Assembly: GCA_015680685.1 (NCBI GenBank)
Contig: MNCI01000885.1
Coordinates: 199,632 to 263,631, forward strand
Source of the DNA: Gnetum montanum
Lineage: Eukaryota; Streptophyta; Gnetopsida; Gnetales; Gnetaceae
DNA: 64,000 bases
Direction: 5' to 3'
Shown here: in pieces, positions 1 through 11,560 of the stretch
Layout: every line of letters begins with the position of its first letter
How positions within the stretch are numbered: the first letter of the stretch is position 1
The notes under the pieces: generated by a model
Database searches by the model: none
The model's input: only the letters and a program-made list of their open reading frames with translations
What the model was told of the DNA's origin: nothing
Program-made: the position numbers and the translations under genes

Positions 1-101
1 GCGATATCGCGTACCCGATATCACAGGAGAAGACGCAATATTGCGTCGGCCGCGATATCGCATACGCGATATCGCGGCCTAGTGTAAATCGCGTCTCATC
101 A
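1..101 (-). repeat. Fragment of reverse-oriented Athila-type LTR (U3 end)
   Basis: The stretch is built from GCGATATCGCG-like palindromes, the same modules found in the U3 of the Athila-type LTRs at 18419-19240, 48837-49647 and 49756-50593. It ends in CATCA at 97-101, which is the reverse complement of the TGATG that begins those LTRs. The Copia remnant begins at once afterwards. I infer the last ~100 bp of an LTR in minus orientation that runs off the left edge. The assignment rests on the short palindromic modules and the terminal CATCA only. Confidence 0.5.
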
Positions 102-1658
102 GCTACCTTAGGTTTTGCACCCTCTGCAAGGAATTGGTAACATGGATTGTAGAAGTAGAGTCAATCCACCATGTGTCATGGCCAATATCAACTATAGTAG
201 ATTCAAAACAAATAAGTGAGAGTTGAGTACCTTCATTTTCAAGCCATTTCTGATATTTAGAATAATCCTTCTTTATGTGCCCTTTCTTTTTGTAGGAAAA
301 GCATTTGGATTCCTTCTTAATATCAACATGTGTAGGAAATTTGACCTTCCACTTGCCTTTGGCTTGTTCTTTATCCTTTCCTTGTGTGACCAAATGAACA
401 CTCTCTTTAACTTCCATCACAACTCTACCCTCCTCTTGTACACGCATGATCATTAGTTCATTGATTAATCATTTGTCCCTACATGTGTTATAAGAAATAT
501 TAAAGGGTCCTTACTGTGGTGGGAGAGTGTTTGAAATTTAGTGAACAAGGAAATATTTTAACATCTCAACCTCAAGTGTTTCAAGTTGAGCCGCTATATC
601 CCTTATTTGCATGATGTGCTCACGCACACCATGAATTTTGATGAGCTTTATGGATGAGAGCTTCATTATTAAGGTGCTAGCCAACACTTTGTCTGATCAC
701 TCAAATTGTTTATCAATTTCCTTTAACAAAACACAAACATTATCATACTATTCCAGGGAACCATGCATACTAGACAAGATCTTGGTTTTTATGAACATGA
801 CACAGAGACAATTAGAGCACTTCCATTTTCATAATTACCAATATCAGTCAAATGGCTAGTTGTTGTAATGACAAGTGGTTCATCCTTACGAATAGCATAA
901 TCAATGTCCATCTAGCCTAAATGAAGAAAAATTATCTCCTTCCACACCTTATAATTATCATTCTTTAATTTAGAAATTTCACATTTAAAATCAGAGTAGC
1001 TTACAGGTTGTACAATCACATAATCTAACATGCTTATGTTAATAAATTTGAGGTTAAAATACTAGAAAATATATTTACCAATGTAAATCATGTAAAAAAT
1101 ATAAATCAAATGACATAAAATTGCCTATGGGCTAAATTTTAATTCAAATAGATTCATATATCCTTACAATGAAACTGTTAAATTATATTTCTTTTCTTAA
1201 TCCCTGTGGGCAAATTAAGAAATATAATTTAACATATCATCTTAATTAATCATATTAAATACAATGAAAATTCCTATGGGATAAAGTTTATTATATTACA
1301 TATGATTAATTTCAATTTAATTTTCCATATGTGATCCAAAAGTTTTAATAATTTTGCACAATTAAAGATGTTGTGGCTACTCTCTAATCATACAAAAATA
1401 AAGATCACAAGTTAGAATTTTATGCAGGAAAAACTATGCATTACAAAATTTTTAATATTCTTTAAATAAAGCAACTTTATGCATAGTTCAAAACCCCAAA
1501 AATCACCTAAACAACCACCTGTCACACCTTGCAAAAGAAGGCACCCTCACAAAACAATGTTGCAAAGGTTAGTAATTTTATAGGGATGCCAATCACAATC
1601 ATAAATGGGCCTTCCAATTACTAACTGGTAATGGCATCAAGACAAAGATAGAAATTAA
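102..1658 (-). pseudogene. Copia gag-protease remnant
   Basis: On the minus strand, 453-103 stays open and reads as the end of a Ty1/Copia Gag. It has a degraded CCHC zinc knuckle (CFSYKKKGHIKKDY, last Cys lost) and then the start of the aspartic protease, WWIDSTSTIHVTN, where Copia elements have WxxDSGAxxH. The Gly of the catalytic triad is therefore Ser. Upstream, about 1000-454 continues as decayed Gag with many stops and frameshifts, and the start is not recognisable. Integrase, RT and RNase H are absent because the element is cut at 102 by the neighbouring LTR. The primer site just upstream supports the family. It is not functional. Confidence 0.7.
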
Positions 1659-1670
1659 GCTCTCATACCA
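1659..1670 (-). other. Primer binding site of the Copia remnant (tRNA-iMet type)
   Basis: The minus strand reads TGGTATGAGAGC. This differs by one base from the common plant Copia primer site TGGTATCAGAGC, which pairs with the 3' end of initiator tRNA-Met. It lies two bases inside the LTR end at 1673, which fixes the orientation of the element. Confidence 0.75.
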
Positions 1671-1672
1671 AA

Positions 1673-2290
1673 TGTAAAACAAAATTTGTAGATTGGACAA
1701 AAATCTACATGCATAGATAACTGGAAATACACAATGTGAAAGCAAATGGCAAAAGAAATTCACATGCATAGATAACTACAAATGCACAATGCCAAAGCAA
1801 ATGGAACTAAGCTCTAGACATTGATGTCTTGAATTAAACTTGGGATTTGAATTCTCCTTTCACACTGGCACTTTGCAACGATGGTGTATGCAACCTTTAA
1901 GTGTCTATGAAAGGGACCTAAACTATAATCATGCTGTGATTCGTGGTGCCTTTGTTCTCCCATCAAGAATGAATTTAGAAGCCACAAAATTGGTTACCAT
2001 GAGAAATTAGAAAAAATAAGAAACCCAATAGCAATGCGTAATTGCATTAAGAGACCCAATGCCAATGCATAAATGGATATGGAGGCCACCTTCATGGGTT
2101 AACGTATGCATAAATAGTGGAAAATGCATTACTTGATGTGTATACATAAACATGGAAAATGGGTTACTTGATGTGTATGTGTAAACGTGGAAAATGCATT
2201 AATTGATGTGTACTTGTAAACATGGAAAATGCATTACTTGATGTGTACACATAAAAATGGAAAATGCATTACTTGATGTGCTTTAGGAAT
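1673..2290 (-). repeat. 5' LTR of the Copia remnant
   Basis: The LTR starts next to the primer site: the minus strand ends in TTTTACA, so the genomic strand begins TGTAAAAC. It extends rightwards to about 2290, where homology with repeat unit A1 begins. The outer end is approximate, because no second LTR of this element lies in the window to fix it. It contains a ~35-bp tandem repeat near its distal end. Confidence 0.5.
2125..2285. repeat. Minisatellite, ~35 bp x 5, in the Copia LTR
   Basis: The core ACTTGATGTG recurs near 2131, 2166, 2201, 2236 and 2271, each followed by a variant of TATACATAAACATGG and AAAATGC. The period is 35 bp with point differences between copies. Confidence 0.85.
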
Positions 2291-2569
2291 GCAATGATCA
2301 AAATTTAAATTTAAAACAAATTTTTAGGTTCTTAAATTTTAACTTACAACACTCTCAAATTTTGTTTAACCACAAACTTTATAATAATTTTCAGAAAAAT
2401 AAGAAAGTTTATTAAAGAGATACAAACTACTTTTTTATGCATGTTTAAGAAAAAACCCAAGACATTTTTTCTGTGATACTTCATAAAAGGGAAAGATAAG
2501 AAACCAAAATTTTCCTTTTTAAATATTTTGCACTTTTATCAAAAAAATTTTTAAGGCAAGGCAAAGGTG

Positions 2570-4400
2570 GTACAAGATAGAAAAGACAATTGTAAGCTTT
2601 TCATTTCCTTTGAGGACACTATGCAGTGGTACTATATTGTAGGAAGAAATGTTTACTTAAGGAGGACCTTGAGTATGAAAAATAGAAAAATCTAAACTAT
2701 GGTAGCCAAATTTGTTTAGATAAAGAATGGTGTATTAACAAAGCTATCTTGCTTTTGAAAAAGAGAGAAAGATCTGATTTAAAAAACTACAACTTGATTG
2801 TAATTAGCATTATTTTTTAGGAAATATCTTCAACGTGAAGATTGGTAGACACATAGAATAAAACAATTGATGAGCATTTTCACAAGCTAGGTTTAGAGGT
2901 CATCATTTTGCCATTGATCACCTCACCACATTCAAATATCTTGAAAAAAAAAAAACTTATGTTTGGTTTGTCGATTTTCTAAAAGCATATGATGCAGTTC
3001 TCCAAAATAAGCTGTGGAAGTAGTGACAAGACATATGGACTACTACATCTTTGTTATCCGCTATTCAAAATCTTTACCAAGAGGTATGTATTGCTCTATC
3101 TTTGCTATTTGCTATACAAAGTCTTTACCAAGAGGTATGTATTGCTCCATCTTTGTTATTTGCTATTCAAAATCTTTACCAAGAGGTATATATACAGATC
3201 ATAGATCAACACTTCCTTAAAAATGTTTTATTGCATAGTGATATTTCGGTAAAACAAGGTTGTCCTCTTTCACCTACACTCTTTGGTATTTTTATTAATG
3301 AACTTGAGTAGTGGATGAAGAAGATTTTAGATGAATATTCTATTAAAACTAATGATCACTCTATTAATCTTTTTCTATATGTTGATGATGCAACTCTCAT
3401 CTCTACTTTTGAGGAAGGTCAGAAACAAATGCTTGTTATTTTTAATGCTTTTTGCCAATAGTCAAAAATGAAAGTTAATGTGAAAAAATTAAAATTATGG
3501 TGTGTGGCACTAGGAATAATGACTATTCTTTCACTATTAAAAAGGACCAAGTAAATACAACACTAATTCATAGATAACTTGGTTTGGATCTTTCTCATAA
3601 TTATAAGTGGAAGGTGTGCATCAAATAGAGGATTGCATGCAGATTAAGAGCCTTATTTCATTTAAAAAGCAAATGTTAGAAGGATCTTAGCTTGGAAAAT
3701 AAAACAAATAGTTGTTTTGTTTCATTATGCAATCAAATCTTTTGTATGGGTATGCAGTGTAAGGCCCTAGACTTGCTAGCAAATATCAGAAGAAAATAAA
3801 AGTTCATAAGTAGTTTTTAGTAGAATAATTTCAAATTAAAAAGTAGGCACATTATGACATGTTGCTTCTTGAAGCAAATATTATGCCCTTCAAGATAAAA
3901 GCACTTTGTCAATTTGCACCATTTCTCTTGCATCACAGCAACTAAATTTTCAAAGGAAGTCATAGTTGCTACACAATAGAAAGGATAGTTCTATGAAGAA
4001 ATGATTTGGCTCAAAAAATAGAACATTGAGATGGAGATTTTACATTGTGATATAAAGCAATTTTGTAAAATTACCACAAACAAGGCACTTTTGCACATAT
4101 GGGACAATCTAGTAGCTAAAAAACAATTCTACCTAGATAGCATTAGAGGAGACATGAACATAAAAGAAACTTATTTAACTACTCCAATATCCTATTACCT
4201 ATAATTTCAAATTAGCCGAGTAAGATTAGGCTCTCATTATTTTAGAATTGAAATAAGTAGATGAGTTTAGATTTTAAGAGAAGAAACAACCTATCATTTA
4301 TGTAATCAAAGAGCAATTGAAGATGAGCATCATATATTCCTAGAATATCCTATTCTAAAGCAAAGTACCCCAAATGTTATATTATAGCTAATAATTTAAG
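2570..4400 (+). pseudogene. Non-LTR (LINE) ORF2 remnant, RT and C-terminal part, copy 1
   Basis: Conceptual translation in shifting frames gives landmarks of a non-LTR reverse transcriptase. FSQARFRGHHFAIDHL lies near 2870-2920 (finger region). A decayed VDF-KAYD motif follows near 2965. VKQGCPLSPTLFGIFINELE is at 3249-3308, and YVDD lies in LFLYVDDATLIS near 3370, with the catalytic YxDD intact. RLGSHYFRIE and an Asp-Glu-His tail near 4220-4350 match the end of LINE ORF2 proteins. Many stops and frameshifts are present and the endonuclease part is not seen. The clade is uncertain. The copy at 7900-9380 is the same element. Confidence 0.8.
3048..3200 (+). repeat. 51-bp in-frame tandem triplication inside the RT remnant
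   Basis: CTTTACCAAGAGGTAT occurs three times at a spacing of 51 bp (first near 3072). The translated units are LLSAIQNLYQEVCIALS, LLFAIQSLYQEVCIAPS and LLFAIQNLYQEVYIQII, 17 residues each. The sister copy at 8170-8225 has a single unit, so the triplication arose in copy 1. Confidence 0.9.
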
Positions 4401-5036
4401 TGAGATTTAGAAATATCATAAAAGAAACTTGGTAACTTTATTGATGAAGTGTTTGCTACACATACTATGTATATTTCTTCGGTCCAATAGATCCTAAGGG
4501 TCTTTGGACAATAAAAAAACATTCATTTTCAATTTTAATAAAAAGTGAAATTGCATGGTAATGTATAAAAAATTTAAAATTTAAATAGGATTTTTAAAAA
4601 TATTTAGAAAAATTAAATACTAAATATAAAATATTTATTTAAATGTGAAGACCCGAGTGATAATAAAGTTGAAGATGCAAACTACTTAATGTCATTCTAT
4701 GAATTTGATTTATTACCTTTAGAAGCAAATGTCTTGCCTTGTGCTAATTCATTACATGCACTTAGACCAATTCTTGAAGATTCACAAGACTGTAATTAGT
4801 ATTTTCAGAGAGTAGCAAAATCCTAAGCATATTTACAAGCTAGTCAAACATAAGGTTTTAACATAGTTCTAGTCAAGTCCTAGTTACTACACAACACAAA
4901 AGTTAGCAACAGATGTTTATTATTTTGAATGATTTTTGCCAACTATGGAAATGTTGATGAATAATGATTAATAGCTTTTATTTTTAAGAAAGAATTGTTA
5001 TATGGTAATCATAATTTTTAGCATTGCTTTACAATT
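4400..5036. other. Non-coding tail of repeat unit A, copy 1
   Basis: AT-rich sequence with no credible ORF. It is homologous to about 9480-10090 in copy 2, and I see no further motif. Confidence 0.6.
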
Positions 5037-5602
5037 TTTTTTGGAAAAAATTGGAGCTAATTGTATTCCTAAAAAGAAGGCTGTACGCACAGGCCAGACC
5101 CCACTCCCGCCGCGGACCCCACTCCCGGACCCACAGACCACCCCAGCGGTCACCACCGCCCGCGGCCCGCATGCCCCACACCCAGTCCCCTACCCAGAAC
5201 GCCAAAAGGACCAGGGCAGCCCCAGGCCCGGGCGAGGGGTAAGAGCCCCTACTTTCTTCAAGGTTTGCAGTCTCGGAATTGCTTTCCCAGGCCTGCCTAA
5301 CCGGGCAATGCCTGTCATGTGATCTCTTATAACGTTTTCATCCAGCGCAACTTCTGACTAAACGGTTGTGGGGAGCTGCGGAATGTCTGAAACCTCCCCC
5401 CGGTGTTGTCCTTGTGCCCACCGTTTCCAATCGACGCATCACTTCGTGGGTCCTGTGGCAGCCCATCCCCGTGCCCCGGTCTCCTGTGGGTCCCCCGGAT
5501 GTGCCCGCTTGCCGTCCGGGGAATGGGGCCAGGGAAGAAATCGGCCGCCACGGCCTGGGAGCCCGTGACCGGGGGTATCCGATCCCCTGTGGCGGGCGCA
5601 CC
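5037..5602 (-). mobile_element. 5'-truncated LINE related to the element at 10316-16617
   Basis: A GC-rich island in AT-rich DNA begins with a T-run followed by GGAAAAAATTGGAGC. This parallels the T-run plus GGAAAAAATCGAG that begins the full-length minus-strand LINE at 10316. The right end (a CCCCTGTGGCGGGCGCACC block) parallels CCCCTGTTGTGGGGGCACC near 11268. ACAATT flanks both sides (5031-5036 and 5603-5608), a short target duplication, and the corresponding place in copy 2 (about 10090) has no insertion. The ORFs that overlap here on both strands come from GC-rich LINE sequence and I do not call them genes. Confidence 0.8.
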
Positions 5603-5608
5603 ACAATT

Positions 5609-6190
5609 ACTCATATTTAAAAAGTTTATAAACCGATTAATCAACATCTTGTCACATCAAAATCTTTACTGGATATGCTCTTTGCTGCCATAGAAATCTT
5701 GCATATCCAGGTTGTTTTCACGGATTGAGTCATCGTTGGAGGCAATCTGTCCAGCGCTGTTAAAATCCTTTGCTACTACTGTTACTCAAAACTGTACATC
5801 ACATACCGTCGCCTCTCCCGCTTTAGGACGTATGCAAAATTAGATAACGGTAGCTATCGTCGTTCTAGCATAGTAATAAAGCAAGAAACGGACAAAAGAA
5901 ATTATGTTTGAGAGCTTTGAAATTTCAAAACCCGTATCAAGATGACCTTTGTAGTGACTATGGATTTTACTATTTACGTTTACCGCAAAACTTTTAGATA
6001 CATTTGTTATACTCACTCCTGTCGTTTGTTGAGATGGCCTTTTCGACGGAATTTCCCTTGCTGAAAATTTTCCAAACACAATCTGGAATTTGCAACATCG
6101 CTGGATTCGTTTCTTTCCTCTTTTTAAACGATCCAAATCAACTACAGGTAAGTTACCCAGAGAAATCTCTGAGAATCGATAAAAAAGGAA
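5609..6190 (+). other. Right-hand part of repeat unit A, copy 1
   Basis: No gene is seen. It is homologous to 10090-10315 joined to 16618-17345, and contains the empty LINE target GGACGTATGCAAAATTAG near 5826. Confidence 0.7.
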
Positions 6191-6199
6191 TCTGAATAG

Positions 6200-6560
6200 A
6201 TTGAAGGATAGATGGAAAAATCAGATTCAATCTATAAATTGGCCGCCTTTTTATAAGTTGGATTGGAAAAATATGAATAAATTGGCTTAAGAATCAGATT
6301 AAAATAATCAATATTAACAAAATAGAGATGTTATATTCACACATGTTGGTAGCTGCATTTTCTAATTTTTTTTTCATCTCAGAGCTCAATTAAAGTAGAA
6401 AATCAAATATAGAAATTTTAGTTAACTTACAAAATCAATAAAAATATATCAATATTTATTAGATTAAATGTTCGATCTGATTTTGAATCAGCTTCAATGT
6501 TGCATTGCCATATATTGGAGATGTAACTATTAATGGTAGATTTCTCAAACTATGCCTTGA
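6200..6560 (+). repeat. Dispersed ~360-bp repeat, forward copy
   Basis: It matches the reverse complement of 16665-17010. A shared landmark is GAGCTCAATTAAAGTAGAAA here against GAGCTCAGTTAAAGTGGAAA on the minus strand there, and CACATGTTGGTAGCTGCA here against CCATGTTGATAGTTGCA there. It is AT-rich with no coding potential. The size suits a MITE or SINE, but I found no clear terminal inverted repeat or pol III box. Confidence 0.65.
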
Positions 6561-7414
6561 AGTATCTTTAAAAACATTCATTACACTGCAAAAGATATAT
6601 TTGAAAAGTATGTTAATGATTTCTAATATAACTTTACACTAAAAACCATAAACAGTTCCGAATATAACTGTACTCTAAAATCACTGACTTAGTGATTTCT
6701 ACAACACCATTGTGACAGAGATTATTGAGAAAATTAAAGAAAAGAAACAGATGTCACTACATCTTACACTCTCTGATGCTCCTATAAGATAAAGCTACGT
6801 CTCTGTTATACTAGAGACATTAATATTTGGAGCTATTACATGGATGTTCCTTCAGAGACAGAATGATCAACTTGTTTTTGCTCAGGGAAAAAGCAGGAAA
6901 CAAGCCTGTTGCAGACGGAAGACAGAATTCTGTACAGCACTTGGCCTTTGCAGAGCGCATAAGTCGTGGCTGACAAGTCGCTTCTGCCTCTGCTTGCCAT
7001 TGAAGCTTCAGCTTTGCACAACACAGATGCAATCAAACAAAACAAAATCAAAAATATCTAAAACAGATGAAAGAGTATGGTGCGAGTTATGGGTACGAGA
7101 CACATAATTATATGTACACAGAGCCAGGACTTAGTCCAGCGAAACGCAACACCCATTCGATAATGTGCTGACGTACCATGACCACATACATGGTAACCCA
7201 TGATAACGACATAAATACTTCTCAGTTTGAGAAATCCTTAATATGGTAAACGGAATCAAACTAGGTAAACAAAAGTTTTACCACTAAAGTACAAACAAAA
7301 GTTTTACCACTAAAGTACAAACAAAAGTTTTACTGCTAAAGTACAACCTCATAGTTATGCTGTGTGTGCACTAAATGATCTTACACATGGGAAGGTTTCG
7401 AAAACGTCGTGATC
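6561..7414. other. Unassigned spacer between repeat units A1 and A2
   Basis: No gene is recognised. Both strands show ORFs of 70-87 codons around 6820-7107, but they overlap each other and carry no known motif. A 26-bp repeat lies near the right end. Confidence 0.5.
7267..7344. repeat. 26-bp tandem repeat x 3
   Basis: Three consecutive units begin AAACAAAAGTTTTACCACTA, at 7267, 7293 and 7319. The third has TACTGC for TACCAC. Confidence 0.95.
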
Positions 7415-7899
7415 CAAACTAAAATTTAAAACAAATTTTTAGGTTCTTAAATTTTAAGACATGACACTCCAAGACCGGTGATTTTCAAATTTTGTTTAAC
7501 TCCGTACTTATTTTCAGAGTAAAAAGGAGAGTTTATTAAAGAGATACAAATTACTTTTTTTCCAAATGATTAAGAAAAACCCAAGAAATGTTTTCAAGAG
7601 TACTTCATTAAAGGGAAACATTGAAACCAAAATTTCCCCTTTTGGATATTTTGGATTTTTATGGAAATTGTTTTAAGGCAAAAGAAATATGGTATAGTAT
7701 TTGAAGGATAATGATAAGGTTTTTATATCCTTCCAGGACACTATGCAATAGGACTATATGGAGAAATGCTTACTTAATGGGACCTTTAGTATGGTAGATA
7801 TAAAAATCTAAACCATGCTCTCCAAATTAGTTTAGATAAATAATGGTGCATTAACATCACTATTTTGCTCTTGGAAACAAGAGATAGATTTGATTTAAA

Positions 7900-9380
7900 T
7901 AACTACATGTTGATTGTAATTAGTAATATTTTTAGGAAATATTCTTAACATGAAGATTGGTAGATACATAGAAGAAAATAATTTACAAGCATTTTCACAA
8001 GCTAGGTCTAGAGGTCATCATTTTACTATTGATTACCTCATCACATTGAAATATCTTACCAATTGTGTAATAGTGTAAAATAATGAACTTTTGTTTACTT
8101 TGTGGATTTTTTAAAAGCATATGATGTAGTTCTTTGAAGTAAACTGTGAAAGTAGTTACAAGTCATAGGTACTACTACATCTTTGTTATATGCTATTCAA
8201 AGTCTTTACCAAGAGGTATATATAGAGATAAAAAATCACTGCTTCCTTAAAAATGTTTTGCTATATAGTGATATTTGGAAACAAGGTTGTCATCTTTCAC
8301 CTACACTTTGGTATTTTTATTAATGAACTTAAGGAGTAGATGCAGAAAATTTTAGATAGATACTCTATTAAAATTAATGCTCACTTTGTCAATCTTTTGC
8401 TATATGTTGATGATGTAACTCTTGTCTCTAATTTTGAAGAAGGTCAACAACAAATGCTTATTATTTTGAATGGTGTATGCCAAAAATCAAGAATGAAAGT
8501 TAATGCGCTAAAAACTAAAATTATGGTGTGTGGCACTAGGAATAATGACTACTCTTTCACCATTGAAAAGGACCAAGTAAATGTGAGACCAATTTATAGA
8601 TACCTTGGACTGGATCTTTCTTACAATTGTAAGTGGAAGGTGTACAACAAATACAGGATTGCATGTAGATTAAGAGCCTTATTTCATTTTAAAAGAAAAT
8701 GTCAGAAGGAAGCTATCTTAGCTTGGAAAATCAAAAAATATTTGTTTTGTTTTATTGTGCAACCAAATCTTTTGTATGGATATGCAATGTGGGTCTTGGA
8801 CTTGCTAGAAAATATTGGAAGAAAGTAGAATAAGTTCACAAGGAATTTTAGTAGAAGAATTTTATGTTAAATGCTACTTGTTGAAGCAAATATGATGCCC
8901 TTAGAGATAAGTGCACTTTGTTAATTTGGACCAATGTTCATAGTCTCTCTTGTATTGCAACAATTGAATTTTCAAAGGAAGTCATAGTTGCTACATAATA
9001 GAAAGGGTGGTTCTATGAGGAAATGATTTGACTCAAACAAGAGAATATTGAGATGGAGGTTTTACATTGTGATATAAAGCAATTTGGTAAGAGTATCACA
9101 AACAAGTTGCTTTTGCACATCTATGGTAATCTAGTAGGAAAAAAAGCAATTATACTTGGATAGCATTAGAGGAGGCATGAACACAAAAGTAACTTATTTA
9201 TATGCTCAAATATCCTATCATCTATAATGTCAAATTAGCCAAGTAAAATTAAACTCCTATTATTTTAGAATTAAAATAGATTAGATGGGTTTAGATTCTA
9301 AGAGAAGAGAGAACCTATCATTTATGCAATCAAAGAGCAATTGAAAATGAGAATCACATATTCTAAAGAAAAGTCATCAC
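7900..9380 (+). pseudogene. Non-LTR (LINE) ORF2 remnant, copy 2
   Basis: This copy is better preserved than the one at 2570-4400. The open stretch 8340-8828 (162 codons) reads through the palm of the reverse transcriptase. It contains NLLLYVDDVTLVS with an intact YVDD near 8404, then KSRMKVNALKTKIMVCGT, and RYLGLDLSYNCKWKVYNKY, the segment that follows the palm in LINE RTs. Upstream, FSQARSRGHHFTIDYL near 7990 and a decayed QGCPLSPTLW-like motif near 8285 are in other frames. No APE endonuclease is visible. The element is dead, and its longest frame has no plausible start of its own. Confidence 0.8.
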
Positions 9381-10297
9381 AAATGGTAAATTATAGCTAA
9401 TAGTTTAATTGAGCTTCTAGAAATAGCACCAAGGAAACTTAGTTACTTTATTAATGAAGTGTTTGGTAAACATACTATGTATATTAATTAAGAACATTTC
9501 ATTTTCAACTTTAATAAAAAGTGAGATTGCATGGAAATGCATATAAAAAATAGAATTCAAATAGGGTTTTCTTAATATTTTATAAAAATTAAATGCTAAA
9601 TATAAGATATTTATTTAAATGTGAAAACCCAATTGATAATAAAGTTGAAGACACAAGCTAGTTACTCAATATTATTATATGAAAGTGATTAGTTACCTTT
9701 GGAAGCAAAAGCCTTGCATTGTGTTAATTCATTACATGCACTCATACCTTGCATATCTCAAGGCAAGATACATTCTTTAGAGAAATTCTTGAGGATTTAC
9801 AAGACTTGAGTTAGTATTTTCAGGGAGTGCAATGGTTAAAAAAATGGAATATTTCTTGAAAGGAAGAGTAGTAAAATCATAAGTATATTTGTAAGTTATT
9901 CAAGTATAAGGTTTTAACAATGTTATAGTCAAATCATAGTTATTACATGACACAAAGGTCAGCATCAAATGCTTATTATTTTTAATGATTTCTACCAACT
10001 GCCTAAAGTGTTGATGAATGATGATTAATAGCTTTTATTTAATAAAGAAGAAATGTTAGATGGTAATCATAATTTTTTGCATTGTTTTATAGTTACCCAT
10101 ATTTTAAAAGTTTGTAAACTTATAAATCAGCATATTTTTACATCAGATTGTATTTTCTCTTTTTTATCATAGAAATCTTGCATCTCCAAATTGTTTTCAA
10201 GGGCTCTTACACAGCTTGCAAGAGAGTCGCCATTGGAGGCAATTTCAGTTAAACAAGGTTAACATCCTTTACTATTACCATTGCCTCTCCAAAATTA

Positions 10298-10315
10298 GGA
10301 TGTATGCAAATTTAA
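10298..10315. repeat. Target-site duplication, left copy
   Basis: GGATGTATGCAAATTTAA matches 16618-16635 (GGATGTATGCAAAATTAA) at 17 of 18 positions. The pair brackets the minus-strand LINE. The homologous empty site is in repeat unit A1 near 5826. Confidence 0.92.
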
Positions 10316-10327
10316 TTTTTTTTTTTT

Positions 10328-11560
10328 GGAAAAAATCGAGTGAATTTTATTCCCAAAAACAACAACTATACACAGGTATAACGTAGGCTAGAGCTGCTGA
10401 CCCCACACCAACTATGGACCCAAAACTCCAGGGCCTTCTCGCAAGTCTTGATTGCCTTAGGGCATCCTCGTTAGCGAGTGGAACTTCCTAACCTCAGACT
10501 TTTAAACAGTATTTCGGGCCAAGCCGGACATGTCTCAGTGGCCCCCCCCCCCCCCCCCCCCCCTCACGTTAGGTGCTTTTGGGGTGTTTGTAGTTAGAGC
10601 CCCGAATCTCCTCAAGGGTTTGGCGGTCCCGAAATTGCTCACCCAGGCCAGTAGCCAGGCAACAACGATTCTCTTCAATTATCTGGGCAATACCTATCAT
10701 GTGGTCTCTGATAATGTTCTCAATCCATTGCAGTGTCTCACTATAAGATTGTGGGGGCAGGGTTTGTGTCTCAAAAAAATTCCCCCAGTAGCTCGCAGCA
10801 GCCTCCTGTTAGGAGTCGTTTGCCCAGCCGTGCCCCCCGTTAGGAATTGTTTCCCTAGCCGTGTTCTCTCTGGGTTTGGTGTCCTCAGCTAATGAATCCC
10901 TAAGCGGGGCCTAGGCCAGCCCACCCCACTTGTAGTCTCTGCCTACAAGGTCCTAGGAGGACATGGTTGAAGGCCCAGTCGAGAGCACTTCACCCCCCGC
11001 CAGATGATCGTAACTCCCCCTCCACTGTTGATACACCCGCGTAGGCCGAAGTAGCGCCAGAGCAGCGGGATCGAAGTGCCAGACTGCCAAAGAGTGCAGA
11101 TCACCCCTGGGTGTTGGCTAGGTCAGCGTCATTGCAGAGACTCCCAGAGGAAGTGGGGGAGGTTGATAGGAGTCATCCCCCGGATGTGGCCACTGGTCAT
11201 CCAGGGTATGAAGCCCTGGAAGAACTCAACGACATCCTCCTCGGACTGAGCCACTGGGGAATCTGGTCCCCTGTTGTGGGGGCACCAATCGCCTTGGCCA
11301 AGGCATCAATTGTCACCTGGATTTGGCATTAGTGAAACACTATGAACTCCCCATTCCAGTTTGCATAGAATGGATGGACATCTAGCTATGGATCAACTGT
11401 GATGCATTGGAGCAATGTGTTCTACCCCATTTGCGTAATGAGCTTCCAAAGATCAAGTTGGTTTCGAATGTCAGTGGCTGGTGGCTCGAGGTAAGCATGC
11501 GGTCCCATTACTGCATTAACTTCGCTCTAGAGTCTTTTGAACCAGTGAGCCAGCATGGCA
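10328..11560 (-). other. 3' untranslated region of the LINE
   Basis: No coding signal on the minus strand downstream of the ORF2 zinc-knuckle region. It holds a 22-C run at 10542-10563 and blocks shared with the truncated LINE at 5037-5602. The plus-strand ORFs here (10530-10892, 11111-11332) are antisense noise. Confidence 0.6.
10542..10563 (+). repeat. Homopolymer run of 22 C
   Basis: An uninterrupted run of 22 cytosines (G run on the LINE's own strand) in the LINE 3' UTR. Its length is easily misread in sequencing. Confidence 0.95.

Larger units (their letters stand above)
2303..6190 (+). repeat. Repeat unit A, copy 1 (direct duplication with a LINE remnant)
   Basis: The stretch matches 7415-10315 plus 16618-17345 in the same orientation and order. 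Shared blocks include TTTTTAGGTTCTTAAATTTT at the left, the reverse-transcriptase remnant, the sequence before 5030, and a right part with GAGAGCTTTGAAATTTCA. Without its own 0.57 kb insertion at 5037-5602 the unit is about 3.3 kb. The copies differ by many substitutions and small indels, so the duplication is old. I cannot tell a segmental duplication from two insertions of one larger element, because no target duplications were found at the outer ends. Confidence 0.75.
7415..10315 (+). repeat. Repeat unit A, copy 2 (left part)
   Basis: Direct repeat of 2303-5036 and 5609-5830. It is interrupted at 10315 by the minus-strand LINE and resumes at 16618. The region 9380-10315 has no gene and parallels the non-coding tail of copy 1. 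Confidence 0.75.

Noticed and set aside
5002-5693. Overlapping ORFs on both strands in a GC-rich island
   Set aside because: The island is a truncated LINE 3' end with a flanking ACAATT duplication; stops are rare only because GC content is high.
6820-7107. Cys-rich small ORFs on both strands, possibly a secreted peptide
   Set aside because: Three frames overlap with similar lengths and none has a signal peptide or a conserved Cys spacing I recognise.
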